From Leucobacter sp. cx-328 (GTDB lineage: Bacteria > Actinomycetota > Actinomycetes > Actinomycetales > Microbacteriaceae): DNA of 64,000 nt. Positions 1 through 9,807 of the stretch are shown here, one piece after another (within the stretch, counting starts at the first letter, position 1; the number at the start of each line of letters is the position of its first letter). The notes below the pieces were generated by a model, which worked only from the letters and a program-made list of their open reading frames with translations, did not search any database and was not told the origin of the DNA. The DNA is taken from NCBI RefSeq assembly GCF_014530035.1, contig NZ_JACVMX010000003.1, forward strand, positions 124,001 to 188,000, written 5' to 3'. A program made the translations under genes and the position numbers.

Positions 1-982
1 CGGCAATGTCAGCGCCGTAGGCGGCAAGTTCGGTCGCGAGTTCGGAGTAATCAATCGTGCCAAACTCAACGACCGCATAGCTACCATCAGCGGTGAGCTG
101 TGGCTCGCCTCTCTGACGCAGCTGGCCAGCCGCAAATGAGCCAACGCGGGCGGCGACACGCACCGGCTGTCGCTCCTGGAGCGACACCAGTGCCGAAATC
201 TGGTCGGGCACTAGCGCACGAAGATCTCGGTCATACGTCTGACGCGTCTGCTTGACCGCTGAGGTAATCCGCGAAAGCAGAAACACTCGCGGCTGGTCGC
301 GATCTAGGTCATAACCGAGCAAGTGCCAGCGACCTTCAAATCGGTGAATTGCGAGCGGAGCGACGTTCCTCATAAGGGGCGCGGATCGACCATGCAGTTG
401 ATATCCAAACCGCACGCTCTCCCCCGTGTCAATTGCGGCTAGCAGAGCCGGCGCCGCAGGCTCAGCTAGGCCGAAGCGCGGAACGATATGACCGTGCAGC
501 GCAGCATCGGGCGCACGCAATGCCTCAACTTTCAGCGTCGCGCGGCGGCTTACCGTATCAAGGCTTCCGCGACGCCACGACAGTGCTGCGAGGCGCAGGA
601 GCATAAGCTCGCGGTCGCTAAACGTCAGACCCTCTGGTACCTGAAGTTCTCGCTTGGAAACGCGGTAGCGGAGCATCTGGTTATTGCCAGGCTCCACAGG
701 TGACTCGATCACTTCGAGCGGGACTCCAATGTCCCGCAGCTTCGTCTTATCGCGTTCAAATTGTCGCTCAAGTGCCGCGAGTCGCTGCTTGCGGGTCTCC
801 CCCGCGGCAGGCTGCGCGTCGTACCCTTCGACGATCTCGAAGATTTCCTGTTTTGTGAGACCTCGTTCACTTGACAACAACGCAAGGACGAGATTGAAGA
901 GACGCTGTTCGGGCCGATTCCTTTTCAGAGGCCCGAACAGCGCGTCCCAGTCGTCGAGGTCATCCCACTCGACTTCCGCCAT
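1..982 (-). CDS. WYL-domain transcriptional regulator (PafC-like), C-terminus cut by the window edge
   Basis: About 327 codons are visible, reading from ATG at 982 to the window edge, so the C-terminal end is missing. The first ~85 residues look like the winged-helix region of PafB/PafC-type proteins. A WYL-type module lies near the middle, with RWHLLGYD where the family usually has RWYLxGYD. Proteins of this family act as DNA-binding regulators, and actinobacterial PafBC activates DNA-damage genes. The start lies 5 nt past the FKBP stop, and the two genes plus trmI point the same way, so they probably share a transcript. The family call is firm; the assignment to PafC rather than another WYL regulator is inferred from the neighbours. 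Confidence 0.8.
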   Translation of the reverse strand, partial: MAEVEWDDLDDWDALFGPLKRNRPEQRLFNLVLALLSSERGLTKQEIFEIVEGYDAQPAAGETRKQRLAALERQFERDKTKLRDIGVPLEVIESPVEPGNNQMLRYRVSKRELQVPEGLTFSDRELMLLRLAALSWRRGSLDTVSRRATLKVEALRAPDAALHGHIVPRFGLAEPAAPALLAAIDTGESVRFGYQLHGRSAPLMRNVAPLAIHRFEGRWHLLGYDLDRDQPRVFLLSRITSAVKQTRQTYDRDLRALVPDQISALVSLQERQPVRVAARVGSFAAGQLRQRGEPQLTADGSYAVVEFGTIDYSELATELAAYGADIA

Positions 983-987
983 GCAGA

Positions 988-1890
988 TTAACCTGCCGCG
1001 ACGATGTCCATGACGAAGATCTGTGCCTGGCCGCCAGCATCAGTGATGACGACAACCTGTGATCCGATCTTCTTACCAGTGAGTGCAGCACGGAGCGGGT
1101 CTTCGCCCGAGTCTGCGCCAAGGGGTGCCGTCATACCGCTGTCCCAGGTGTTCACGAATACCGACTGATCGGCCCAGTTCACGCCCATAGCGTTCACCTG
1201 CACGATGTCGGTGTCTTTCACGACGGGCCCGTCTCCAACGATGCGAACGGCTGACTTGGTGCCGGTAGGTGCCTTCGTTGGGGGAAGCACGATACCGGGC
1301 TGACCAGCTTCGTTCGTGACAACTGCGGGGAAACCGTTCGGCAGGCCCTTCGTGCGGCCCTCCGACTTCGGACCAAACGCATCAATGACATCGATGACAG
1401 CGATTGCGGGCGTACCCATGGTCATGCCGTACTGGGTCGCGGTCTGCGAACTCAAGGTCACCACCACGCGATCACCGGGCGCTGCGCAGCGAATACCTTC
1501 AGAGAAGGGCGACGCCTGCGCTTCGGTTACCGAAACAAGCTGCTGCGAGCTTCCGCCCGACTGCGCTTTACTGTCGTAGATCGTTTGGCCCGATCCGCCA
1601 TCAATGACGACCATGTTCACGGTGGCAATGTCACCCTCAGTGATCACGCGACTACGGTCAGCAGCCTTGTTCAAGATCGTGCGCTGCGTCAGCAGGTCCT
1701 GCTGCGGGTAGGCAAGGCTCACGGCGATCGGATCCCCGATGCCGCCCTGCACCGATACCGAGTCACTCGAGGAACCCGAAGTCAACATCGGCTTGCAGTT
1801 TGCCTCAGCTGAGTTAGCCGAGGTGCAGCCAGTCAGACCAGCGACCAGAAGGGCGGCCGCAGCAGTGGCCGGGACAATGCGACGAAGCAT
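988..1890 (-). CDS. FKBP-type peptidyl-prolyl cis-trans isomerase lipoprotein
   Basis: 300 aa. The N-terminus is a lipoprotein signal with lipobox LTGC (Cys22), so the protein should be lipid-anchored outside the membrane. The rest carries two FKBP-like segments typical of actinobacterial secreted FKBPs (for example GDIATVNMVVIDG near residue 95 and a second unit after residue 200), and would help extracellular proteins fold by prolyl isomerisation. It sits between trmI (upstream, 110 nt gap) and the WYL regulator, an arrangement common in Microbacteriaceae. Catalytic residues were not individually checked, so enzymatic activity is inferred from family resemblance. Confidence 0.8.
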   Translation of the reverse strand: MLRRIVPATAAAALLVAGLTGCTSANSAEANCKPMLTSGSSSDSVSVQGGIGDPIAVSLAYPQQDLLTQRTILNKAADRSRVITEGDIATVNMVVIDGGSGQTIYDSKAQSGGSSQQLVSVTEAQASPFSEGIRCAAPGDRVVVTLSSQTATQYGMTMGTPAIAVIDVIDAFGPKSEGRTKGLPNGFPAVVTNEAGQPGIVLPPTKAPTGTKSAVRIVGDGPVVKDTDIVQVNAMGVNWADQSVFVNTWDSGMTAPLGADSGEDPLRAALTGKKIGSQVVVITDAGGQAQIFVMDIVAAG

Positions 1891-2000
1891 GGAGAAACCT
1901 CTCGAGGGGACAGATCGGATAAACGATCGGGATGATTGTCATCCTAGTGCCACACAGGGCGGCGATTCCTGCAAGCTCGCCGCCCTGTGTGTACTGAGAA

Positions 2001-3821
2001 TTAACCTTCTGCGCGATCTGCTCGCTGGTCAGCGACCTTCTGCGCTTCGCGAGCCTTCTTGCGAAGAATCTTGTCGCTCTTCACGCGCTCGCCAACGGCT
2101 TCTGGGGTCCAGGTCTCCTCTGAGGTGGCGTCTCCCATGTCAGGCAGCCAGTTCGCAAGGTCGGCATCTGTGAAGTCACTCTTCGACGCACGGCGCTTGA
2201 GATCGGGAACCGTCGTGTTCGGCGCGAGGCGACGAGCAGTGACGAGGAAGCCGGTGTGCGCAACCATGCGGTGGTCGGGGCGGACTGCAAGGCCCTCAAC
2301 GTGCCAGCCGCGCACCATCGTCTCCGATGCCTGCGGGTGGGTGTACATGCCCGAGCGGCGCATCTCTTCAACGGTGCGCGACAGCTGGGTGACGGTTGCA
2401 ACGTAGCAAATGATTACGCCGCCAGGAGCGAGCGCATCAGCCGCGATGTCGACGCACTCCCAGGGAGCGAGCATGTCGAGCACAACGCGGTCAATTGAGC
2501 CGGGCTCAACCGCGTTGGGGAGCTCGTCCTGGAGGTCGCCGACCGTCACTGACCAGTTTGCAGGGTCCTCGCCAGTGAAGGCACGTACGTTCGCGCGAGC
2601 GATTTCAGCAAACTCGTCGCGACGCTCAAACGAACGCAGGGTGCCGGTCGAGCCGATACCGCGGAGCAGGTGCAGCGAGAGCGCACCAGAACCGACGCCA
2701 GCCTCGATGACGTTCGCACCAGGGAAGATATCTGCGAGCGAGAGAATCTGCGCCGCATCCTTCGGGTACACAATGGCTGCGCCGCGGGGCATCGACATCA
2801 CGAAGTCTGACAGCAGCGGGCGGAGCAGCAGGTACTCCTCGCCCGACGAGTTCGTCACCACTGATGCGTCGGGCTGACCGACAATCTTGGCGTGCGGCAG
2901 CGTGCCACGGTGGCTCTGGAACTCGCCATCCACCTCAAGGGTGAACGTGTTCATGCGCCCCTTGGGGCCGGTGAGCTGGACGCGGTCGCCGTACACAAAC
3001 GGGCCGCGCAGTGCGGGAGTTCCCACGTTTTCTGCTGCCGCGTCAGTCGCGCTGGGCTGATCGGTCATGTCTGTCTCCTCGATCGTGGATGTGAGATGTG
3101 AGTCCTGACCCGCCGAGTGGGCGGATCGGTACAGGGTAAAAGTCTTGCTGACGTCGTCTGCGTTTCTGACCGCGAGTCCGGAATCCCAGACTTCGTGGGC
3201 GGGCGCGTCTACGAGCGACACCATGTTTGGCAGGCCGATCGTCACGGCACCGGAGGCAGCTGCCGAGCGAACGCCCGTGCGCGAATCTTCGAAGGCGACG
3301 CAATCCTCGATCGTGACACCGAGCGCCTGCGCGCCGAGCAAATACGGCTCGGGGTGCGGCTTTTCATGCGTGACCTCGTCGCCAGCCACCACGGCAGCAA
3401 ATGTGCCAGCAGGCAGCAAGTCGATGACGGCATCTGCGATCGGCCGAACTGACATTGTGACCAGCGCTGCGGGAATCCCGAGGCCACCCAGCTCAGCGAG
3501 AAGCTCGCGAGCGCCGGGGCGCCACACCGCTGGTTCCGTCTGCATGCCCGCAACGACACCGTCAGCCCACTCGTCGACGATGGTGTCGACCGAGAGCGGT
3601 ACACCGAGTTCCTGGAAACGTCGTGCGGCATCCCGGAGGCCGGTGCCGACCAATTGTTCGGGCAAGTCAGCAGGCATTTCGATGCCATACCGAGCAAGCA
3701 TTGCAAGCTCAACTCGAAGCCACAACGGCTCAGAATCAATGATCGTGCCGTCCATGTCCCACAGAGTCGCCACGGGCAGCACGTGGTTCTGGCTGTTCAG
3801 CACAGAGAGATGGGCGTTCAT
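2001..3821 (-). CDS. trmI: HAD-family phosphatase in one frame with tRNA (adenine-58-N1)-methyltransferase TrmI
   Basis: A single 606-codon frame without a stop. Residues 1-230 are a HAD hydrolase of the beta-phosphoglucomutase type, with motif I DMDGT (Asp22, Asp24) and a later EDSRTG motif. From Met252 on it is a TrmI methyltransferase with the SAM site EAGVGSG at about 122-128 of that part, and it would make m1A58 in tRNA. Met252 (ATG ending at 3068) is preceded by GAGGAG with 6 nt spacing, an excellent ribosome site. TrmI is therefore very likely also, or only, made as a separate 355-aa protein from 2001-3068. A HAD gene upstream of trmI is usual; the absence of a stop between them is the odd feature. 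Whether a fusion protein is made cannot be decided from sequence. Confidence 0.85.
   Translation of the reverse strand: MNAHLSVLNSQNHVLPVATLWDMDGTIIDSEPLWLRVELAMLARYGIEMPADLPEQLVGTGLRDAARRFQELGVPLSVDTIVDEWADGVVAGMQTEPAVWRPGARELLAELGGLGIPAALVTMSVRPIADAVIDLLPAGTFAAVVAGDEVTHEKPHPEPYLLGAQALGVTIEDCVAFEDSRTGVRSAAASGAVTIGLPNMVSLVDAPAHEVWDSGLAVRNADDVSKTFTLYRSAHSAGQDSHLTSTIEETDMTDQPSATDAAAENVGTPALRGPFVYGDRVQLTGPKGRMNTFTLEVDGEFQSHRGTLPHAKIVGQPDASVVTNSSGEEYLLLRPLLSDFVMSMPRGAAIVYPKDAAQILSLADIFPGANVIEAGVGSGALSLHLLRGIGSTGTLRSFERRDEFAEIARANVRAFTGEDPANWSVTVGDLQDELPNAVEPGSIDRVVLDMLAPWECVDIAADALAPGGVIICYVATVTQLSRTVEEMRRSGMYTHPQASETMVRGWHVEGLAVRPDHRMVAHTGFLVTARRLAPNTTVPDLKRRASKSDFTDADLANWLPDMGDATSEETWTPEAVGERVKSDKILRKKAREAQKVADQRADRAEG
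3053..3068 (-). promoter_or_regulatory. Internal ribosome-binding site and ATG of trmI
   Basis: On the minus strand GAGGAG is followed by ACAGAC and then ATG at 3068. This supports independent translation of the methyltransferase part inside the longer HAD-TrmI frame. Confidence 0.7.
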
Positions 3822-3931
3822 TCACCCGAGTCTACCGGCCAATCTCCGGTACTCTGGTGGTCTGCAAGCGCGCCGAGGCCCTCGGGTCGACAATTCTGTA
3901 CCGCGCTGAAACCCTGTAGAGGAGATTCTTC

Positions 3932-5041
3932 GTGAGTATTCGCTCCGCATCCGGAGAAGACGCGCGCATTCTGATTGCCGCGTTCCAAGGGTGGAGCAAT
4001 GCCGGCGATGCGACAACCGAGGCCGTTGCTCACCTCACCGAAATGCTCGGAAATGAGGTCATTCACACGATCTCCGGCGAACAGTACTGTGACTTGCAAT
4101 TGAATCGGCCGCGCGTGAGTCGTGATGAAGACGGTAAGCGCATCATCAGCTGGCCAGACACCACGCTTTGGGGTCCGGTGCGCCGTCCCGAGATTGAGCA
4201 GCTCGCCGGAATTGCCGAGCTTGCCGAGCTGGAGGGCCTACCGGTGCCTGCGGGGGCTGTCGAAGCCGTCGCTGCGGATCGCGTGACCCGGCTCGACGGA
4301 ACGGCAGTGACTGATCTGTTCGTGCTGTCTGGCGTGGAGCCCACCCGTGACTGGTCTGCCTTTTCGGAGGAAATCGTCGATCTTGTCGACGTTTGGGACA
4401 TCGACGTCGTCGTGTTTCTTGGCGCCCTGTTCGCTGATGCACCTCACACACGTCCGATTGTCACGACCCTCAGCTCCGAAGATTCGGCGCTGCGCGAAGC
4501 ACTCGAAGCAGAAAAGGCCACGTACGAAGGGCCAGCTGGTGTCTTGACGGCGGTCGATCTCGCGCTCAATGCACGCGATGTTCCGACCGTCGCGCTCTGG
4601 GCGCAGGTGCCACACTACGTGCACAGCGCGCCTTCCCCCAAGGCAACGCTTGCGTTGCTCGACAAGCTCGAAGAGATTCTCGATATCTTCGTCCCTCGCG
4701 GTGATCTGCTCGATCAGGCCACCGACTGGGAGAACAACATCAACAACATTGCGAACGTCGATGAGGAGATGTCGCGGTATATCACCCGCCTCGAGGAGGC
4801 CCGCGATGAGCTGCACGCCGCTGACGGAGCGGGTGATGCGCTCGCCCTTGAGTTCGAGCGTTTTTTGGGCGCGGATCAACACCTCTTGAAGTCCGATAGC
4901 TCTGGCGTTAGCCCGCACACTCAGACGGACGCCGATTCTGATTCGAACGCGAGGAGCGTCGCGGATGATCGCGCAGATGAGCACGCAGAAGATGCCTCGG
5001 ACGTCGAGCCTCCCGAGGAAGGCCAAGCGTCTCAGAAGTAG
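3932..5041 (+). CDS. PAC2-family protein (proteasome assembly chaperone-like)
   Basis: 369 aa, GTG start at 3932 with AGAGGAG 7 nt upstream. The N-terminal ~260 residues match the PAC2 fold seen across actinobacteria (ILIAAFQGWSNAGDA at the N-terminus, later VPHYVHSAPSP), which is related to eukaryotic proteasome assembly chaperones. The bacterial function is not established. The last ~50 residues are a polar acidic tail rich in Asp, Ser and Glu, likely disordered. It is divergent from the HAD-trmI gene (110 nt between starts) and followed by a strong hairpin at 5062-5106. No catalytic motif is recognised. Confidence 0.85.
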   Translation: MSIRSASGEDARILIAAFQGWSNAGDATTEAVAHLTEMLGNEVIHTISGEQYCDLQLNRPRVSRDEDGKRIISWPDTTLWGPVRRPEIEQLAGIAELAELEGLPVPAGAVEAVAADRVTRLDGTAVTDLFVLSGVEPTRDWSAFSEEIVDLVDVWDIDVVVFLGALFADAPHTRPIVTTLSSEDSALREALEAEKATYEGPAGVLTAVDLALNARDVPTVALWAQVPHYVHSAPSPKATLALLDKLEEILDIFVPRGDLLDQATDWENNINNIANVDEEMSRYITRLEEARDELHAADGAGDALALEFERFLGADQHLLKSDSSGVSPHTQTDADSDSNARSVADDRADEHAEDASDVEPPEEGQASQK

Positions 5042-5061
5042 ACCTTTTGACACAGCACAGA

Positions 5062-5106
5062 CGAAGCGCCCACTCACCGGAACGAATTCCGCGAGTGGGC
5101 GCTTCG
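5062..5106. terminator. Hairpin between convergent PAC2 and wall-protein genes
   Basis: A 14-bp stem (CGAAGCGCCCACTC with its complement) lies between two genes that both end here, so it probably stops transcription from both sides. Confidence 0.7.
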
Positions 5107-5127
5107 CTGTGTACCACGTTTCGTGGC

Positions 5128-7464
5128 TTAGCCCTGCTGCTTTCGACGCGCGCCGAGTACCGTCGCACCGCCGCCAAGCGCCATCAGTGTTACCGCGCTC
5201 AGATACAACGCACTCATGTCGGTACCAGTGTCCGCTAGGCCAGCGGCATGCTTTGCTGACGCGCCTGTCGCGATGCCGGTGTTTGTTGCGCCGGTATTGG
5301 CGTCGGTCCCGCCCTTTCCGCCATTGCCCGTATCAGTATCGACAACCTCGCCAGCTATCGGACCGTTGTCTCCACCGAGTGCCTGGTAGCTCGCTTGCGC
5401 GGCTGCCAATTCAGCCGCTGCAGCCTCTGCTGCGAGTTGTGCGTCACTTAGCGCAGCTCCACTGCGCGCCAGCGCTACCTGCGAGTCCTCGTGCGCAGCC
5501 CGCGCAGCATTCAGCTGTGCCTGCGAGACATCAACGACGCCACCAGCTTCAGCGAGCGCGCGGTCTCGGGATGACGATGGGGCCTCAGCCAGGAGTGTTG
5601 CATTACTGCGGAACGCCGGCCCGGGCACAAGTTCACCGGCCTGGCTATTGAGCCAATCGAGCTCAGCCTCAATTGCTTCCAGTGCCGCCTCGGCTTCCTC
5701 AGCACGCGCCAGGACGTCAGGGAGTTGTGCGTTGAGGGCCTCAAGCTCTTGTACGAGCTGTGCGAGCATCACGCGCGCTTCCGCAAGCTCATTTTCCAGA
5801 CTATCTACCACTTCCGCTGCGGCAGACGCAGCCGCGATCGTTGCAGCGCCAGCGTCTCGTGCCAGCACTGCAGCAGCGAGCCGTTCTTCAAAGCGTTGAA
5901 GCATCTCGGGCCAAGCGGCGAGTGCATTTTCTGCCTCAACAAGTGACTCCGAGAGCTCAACCGCCGTCTGTGTGAGTGCAGCAAGCGTCTCTCCGTATGC
6001 ACGTGCGAGGACCAGCTCTTCACTGAGGAGCGCAATGCTCTCCTCAGCATCTGCAACCATGGCCGGAAGGCCTGCTTCGTAGGCAACAGCTTCGTCACGG
6101 CCAGCGTGCGCCAACTCGACGGCTGTTGTACTAGCGGCCAGTGCGTCTTCTGCTACGCCGAGAGCACCGTGTGCAGCATCCACGTTGTCACTGAGGTGTG
6201 CCCGCTGCAGAAGGATTGCATCGACGCCTTCCTGAGCGTTGTTGACTGCTTCCTGCGCTGCAGTCGCAGCCTCATCCGCTCGGTCCAATGCCCCCGCAGC
6301 AGCTTCCTCAGCGGCAACAGCGGCCGCAAGTGCGAGTTCAGCAGCCGCACGTTCCTCTAGTGTGGCCTCCGGGGCAAGCCCGTCAAGTGCTTCCTGCGCG
6401 GCATTCTTTGCATGGCTCGCTGCCCCAAGGGCATCACGGGCATTCTGCGCGATCGCGGTGGCCCCTGCTGCCGCATTCTCGAGTTCCTCGAACGCGGCAA
6501 GGAACCCCAGATCATCAGGGTCTGCGAGTTTTGCGTCAAGAGCGTTCTGAGCCGCAACAACTTCTTCGTTGGCCGTCTCGAGCTCAGTCTCGGCAGTTAC
6601 GAGAGCTGTCTGGGCAACGAGCACCTGCCGTTCTGCCTCCTGAATCATCGCGGCAGCAAGGCCCGGTGCAACGTTGATCAGATTGTTCAGCTCTTGGGTG
6701 TGCGCATCGAGTTCTCGAGCGATATCCTCAACATCGCGCGGCGCGTGAGTCTGAAGCTCGGCAATTTCTGTCTGATTCGAGATGATCGCAGCAACGAGCT
6801 CATCGTGAGAGGTCTGTGCTGCAGCCGCCGCACTCCTACCTCCTGCGAGACCTGAAGTAGCAGCCTCGATTTCAGCTTCTAGCGCGTCAATATCGACTAC
6901 TGCGGCTTCTGTGGCGGCGGCATCAGCAGCCTCGTGCGCGGTTGAGGTGGCGCTCTCAAGCCCCTCTACGGCGACACGTGCGTCGTCGACTGCCGCTTCC
7001 TTGAGATCAATCTGCTCTTGGAGGTTGCGCAAAGCGCTGCTCGCAGCCTCCTGTTCCGCCGCAGCTTTTTCGTGAATAGCGGTAGCAAAGTCAAGTTCGC
7101 TCACGGCCGCAATTGCGTCAAAGCTTTCAACTGCAGCCTCGTGCGCTACCTCCGCAGCGGCAAAGGCCACGCGCGCAGTCTCCGTCGCCGCAGAAGCTTC
7201 GCCGTGCTCAGTGATTGCTACTTGAAGCGTACGCTCGGCACTTGCGAGGGCCTGCTTGGCCTGTTCAAGACGCAACTTGGCCGCCTGATATGTTGCGTTC
7301 GTATCGGCGTTGTGACGCGCGGTCGCCGAATCAGGCGCCAATGTCGTCGCAGAAGAGAGGGCGGGAGCGACCGCCATACTCGCTACGACTGCTGCGGCAG
7401 CCACAGAGGTCGCGACAGTTCGTTTTTTCGTAAATGATGCACCGCTGAAATTCGACTCAGACAC
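5128..7464 (-). CDS. Wall-anchored Ala/Glu-rich coiled-coil surface protein with LAxTG motif
   Basis: 778 aa from GTG at 7464, chosen because GGGAG lies 6 nt upstream and the next residues form a signal peptide (KKRTVATSVAAAAVV and more). An in-frame ATG 33 codons upstream gives a non-secretory N-terminus. Nearly the whole mature protein is heptad-like Ala/Glu/Leu-rich coiled coil. The C-terminus has a Gly/Thr/Asn-rich linker, LADTG, a hydrophobic helix and ARRKQQG, which is a sorting signal of the LAxTG class handled by sortase E in actinobacteria. The protein should be a long rod bound to peptidoglycan, a stalk or adhesin by inference. No known domain is recognised in the coil. No sortase gene is in the window. 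Confidence 0.8.
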   Translation of the reverse strand: MSESNFSGASFTKKRTVATSVAAAAVVASMAVAPALSSATTLAPDSATARHNADTNATYQAAKLRLEQAKQALASAERTLQVAITEHGEASAATETARVAFAAAEVAHEAAVESFDAIAAVSELDFATAIHEKAAAEQEAASSALRNLQEQIDLKEAAVDDARVAVEGLESATSTAHEAADAAATEAAVVDIDALEAEIEAATSGLAGGRSAAAAAQTSHDELVAAIISNQTEIAELQTHAPRDVEDIARELDAHTQELNNLINVAPGLAAAMIQEAERQVLVAQTALVTAETELETANEEVVAAQNALDAKLADPDDLGFLAAFEELENAAAGATAIAQNARDALGAASHAKNAAQEALDGLAPEATLEERAAAELALAAAVAAEEAAAGALDRADEAATAAQEAVNNAQEGVDAILLQRAHLSDNVDAAHGALGVAEDALAASTTAVELAHAGRDEAVAYEAGLPAMVADAEESIALLSEELVLARAYGETLAALTQTAVELSESLVEAENALAAWPEMLQRFEERLAAAVLARDAGAATIAAASAAAEVVDSLENELAEARVMLAQLVQELEALNAQLPDVLARAEEAEAALEAIEAELDWLNSQAGELVPGPAFRSNATLLAEAPSSSRDRALAEAGGVVDVSQAQLNAARAAHEDSQVALARSGAALSDAQLAAEAAAAELAAAQASYQALGGDNGPIAGEVVDTDTGNGGKGGTDANTGATNTGIATGASAKHAAGLADTGTDMSALYLSAVTLMALGGGATVLGARRKQQG

Positions 7465-7585
7465 TAGATACTCCCTTGTATACAACCAAAAAGCGCACAG
7501 GTTACTATCACAAACCCGAGTTGGGTCTACGTGTAACCTATGCGCTAACTTGGTGCTGCACAAGAGTTAAGGCACAACTGTTGCC

Positions 7586-8833
7586 TTACAGTGTGACTCC
7601 CAGCAGCGCGAGTACCGCGTCAGCGAGCAATCCAGAATCATCAACGCCTCGGTCGAGCGCGGCATCGAGCGTGGCGAGCATCACGGGGGTGTCAAGGTCA
7701 TTTGCAAGCGCCGTGCGGAGCTGCTGAACGACGGTGGCCGACGACAACGGCTCGGCACATTCGCGCTCAAGACCGTCACGCCACGCATGCAAGCGGCGAT
7801 CTGCCTGTTCAAGATCAGCATCTTCCCATTCCCACTCCGAGCGGTAGTGGTGAGCAAGCAATCCAAGGCGGATCGCGCTAGGGTCAGCGCCAGCGTCAAG
7901 GAGCTTCGAAACAAACACGAGATTTCCGCGCGACTTCGACATCTTGTGGCCGCGATATGCGACGAGGCCAGCGTGACTGTAGAGGTGCGCAAGCGGGGTG
8001 TCCGTCACTGCAGTTGCGTGCGCCGCGGTGAACTCGTGGTGCGGGAAGACAAGATCTTCGCCGCCCCCCTGCACAGTGAAGGTGCCCCCAAGCGCTCTTG
8101 TTGCAATAACCGAGCATTCAATATGCCAGCCAGGACGGCCAGCGCCGACAACGGTGTCCCAGCTGGGCTCACCGTCACGTGCCGAGCGCCACAGCAGCGG
8201 GTCAAGCGCATCGCGCTTCGCGTAGCGGTCGGGGTCTCCCCCGCGGTCCGCACTAAACTTTGCCATGGTTTCACGGTCGTACGGAGCCACGTCGCCAAGC
8301 CGCCACTGCGAGCGCTCTTGAGCTCCCTGCACGTCGAAGTAGATGTCATCGCCGCCAAGCGAATCAGCCGTTGGGACGGTGTACGCAAACCCGCGAGCCA
8401 TAAGCTCGGCCACGGCCGCCGCAATCTCATCAATCTGCTCGGTCACTGCGACGTAGTGCGCAGGCGGAATCATCCCCATGCGGTACATGTCAGAACGGAA
8501 AAGCCCGATCTGGTCATCGGCAAGTTCACGCCAATCAACACCGGTTGCGTTCGCACGCTCCAAAAGCGGATCATCAACATCAGTGATGTTTTGCGCGTAA
8601 ACAGTTTCGATGCCAGCGTCGCGCCAGGCCCGCTGCATGATGTCGAACGTGAGGTAGGTGAAGGCGTGGCCGAGGTGCGTCGCGTCATAGGGCGTGATAC
8701 CGCACACATACAATGAAGCCTTGCCATCCTCGATCGCCGGATACTCGAGCCGCCCGGTCGCTGTGTTGAACAGCTTTGGGGTGACGCCCTCGCCGGGAAG
8801 ATCGGGGATCTCAGGCTGGGTCCAAGTGCGCAT
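7586..8833 (-). CDS. mshC: L-cysteine:1D-myo-inositol 2-amino-2-deoxy-alpha-D-glucopyranoside ligase MshC
   Basis: 415 aa. MshC joins cysteine to GlcN-inositol with ATP, the third step of mycothiol synthesis. It is a cysteinyl-tRNA synthetase paralogue: the class I HIGH-like motif is THLGHAF within the conserved CGITPYDATHLGHAF region, and the KMSKS loop is present (GHKMSKSRGN). The length fits MshC and is shorter than CysS. Its ATG shares one base with the uppP stop (TAATG), so it is translated together with uppP. The PAC2/mshC/uppP neighbourhood is the common one in this family. Confidence 0.95.
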   Translation of the reverse strand: MRTWTQPEIPDLPGEGVTPKLFNTATGRLEYPAIEDGKASLYVCGITPYDATHLGHAFTYLTFDIMQRAWRDAGIETVYAQNITDVDDPLLERANATGVDWRELADDQIGLFRSDMYRMGMIPPAHYVAVTEQIDEIAAAVAELMARGFAYTVPTADSLGGDDIYFDVQGAQERSQWRLGDVAPYDRETMAKFSADRGGDPDRYAKRDALDPLLWRSARDGEPSWDTVVGAGRPGWHIECSVIATRALGGTFTVQGGGEDLVFPHHEFTAAHATAVTDTPLAHLYSHAGLVAYRGHKMSKSRGNLVFVSKLLDAGADPSAIRLGLLAHHYRSEWEWEDADLEQADRRLHAWRDGLERECAEPLSSATVVQQLRTALANDLDTPVMLATLDAALDRGVDDSGLLADAVLALLGVTL

Positions 8834-9714
8834 TAACCAACTCCATTCGTTGCGAGCGCAGCTGCAGCCGCACTCGCTGCTGCTCCACCATCAGCATCGA
8901 GAACACCGGTGCCGAGGAGGATGAAGACAATGATGCCAAGTGCGATCCGGTAGATCACGAACGGCATGAAGCTCTTTTTCGAAATGTAACCCATGAAGAA
9001 CTTGATGACGAAGATTGCGATCACAAACGCAATCACTGTTGCGACGAGGGTCAGTGACATAGGCACTCCAGCGGTCGGTTCCTTGACTTCCTTCAGGAGC
9101 TTATAGAAGCCCGAGCCAAGAACTGCAGGGATCGCAAGCAGGAACGAGTAACGCGCAGCAGCCTCACGCTTGTATCCCATCAAGAGACCAGCGGTAATCG
9201 TGCCTCCCGAACGCGATACGCCGGGGATGAGCGCGAGTGCCTGCGCACAGCCGTACGCCAGGCCGTGTTGCCAAGTCATTTTCTCGAGCGGAAGCACCTT
9301 AGGGCTGTAACGGTCTGCAAAGCCAAGCAGCAGACCAAACACGATGAGCATCGTCGCGGTGAACCACAGCGATCGGAGCGTCGTATCGATCGCGCTTTCA
9401 AAGACGAGGCCGAGCAGTACGATCGGCAGCGAACCCAGAATGATCCACCAACCCATCAGCGCGTCGGGGTTCTTGCGCGGGAGTTTGCCCGTCAACGACT
9501 TCCACCAGTTGCCAATGATTCGCACGATGTCGCGCCAGAAGAACACAATGACCGCAGCCTCGGTGCCGATCTGCGTGATCGCGGTGAACGCTGCACCTGC
9601 ATCACCGATTCCGAGCAGCTCGCTTGCAATGCGCAGATGCGCACTGGAAGAGACCGGCAAGAACTCAGTGAGCCCTTGCAGAATGCCGAGCAGGATTGCG
9701 TCTACGAAACTCAT
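8833..9714 (-). CDS. uppP: Undecaprenyl-diphosphate phosphatase UppP (BacA)
   Basis: 293 aa from ATG at 9714, picked over an upstream in-frame start because GGAAACG precedes it and the protein then begins with the family sequence [19 protein letters not shown]. It is an integral membrane protein with several hydrophobic segments, the signature LPVSSSAHL near the N-terminus, and PGVSRSGGT further on. It recycles undecaprenyl pyrophosphate to the phosphate carrier for peptidoglycan and wall polymer synthesis, and can confer bacitracin tolerance. It is first in a two-gene unit with mshC (1-nt overlap). Confidence 0.95.
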   Translation of the reverse strand: MSFVDAILLGILQGLTEFLPVSSSAHLRIASELLGIGDAGAAFTAITQIGTEAAVIVFFWRDIVRIIGNWWKSLTGKLPRKNPDALMGWWIILGSLPIVLLGLVFESAIDTTLRSLWFTATMLIVFGLLLGFADRYSPKVLPLEKMTWQHGLAYGCAQALALIPGVSRSGGTITAGLLMGYKREAAARYSFLLAIPAVLGSGFYKLLKEVKEPTAGVPMSLTLVATVIAFVIAIFVIKFFMGYISKKSFMPFVIYRIALGIIVFILLGTGVLDADGGAAASAAAAALATNGVG

Positions 9715-9807
9715 CGTTTCCTTTCGTGGCCAGCGGCTCTGTGCTCCGCGCAAGTTCACTCACGCGGAGGGCCGCCGTCAAGAATAGCCGAGGGTTGCCC
9801 GTAATTC

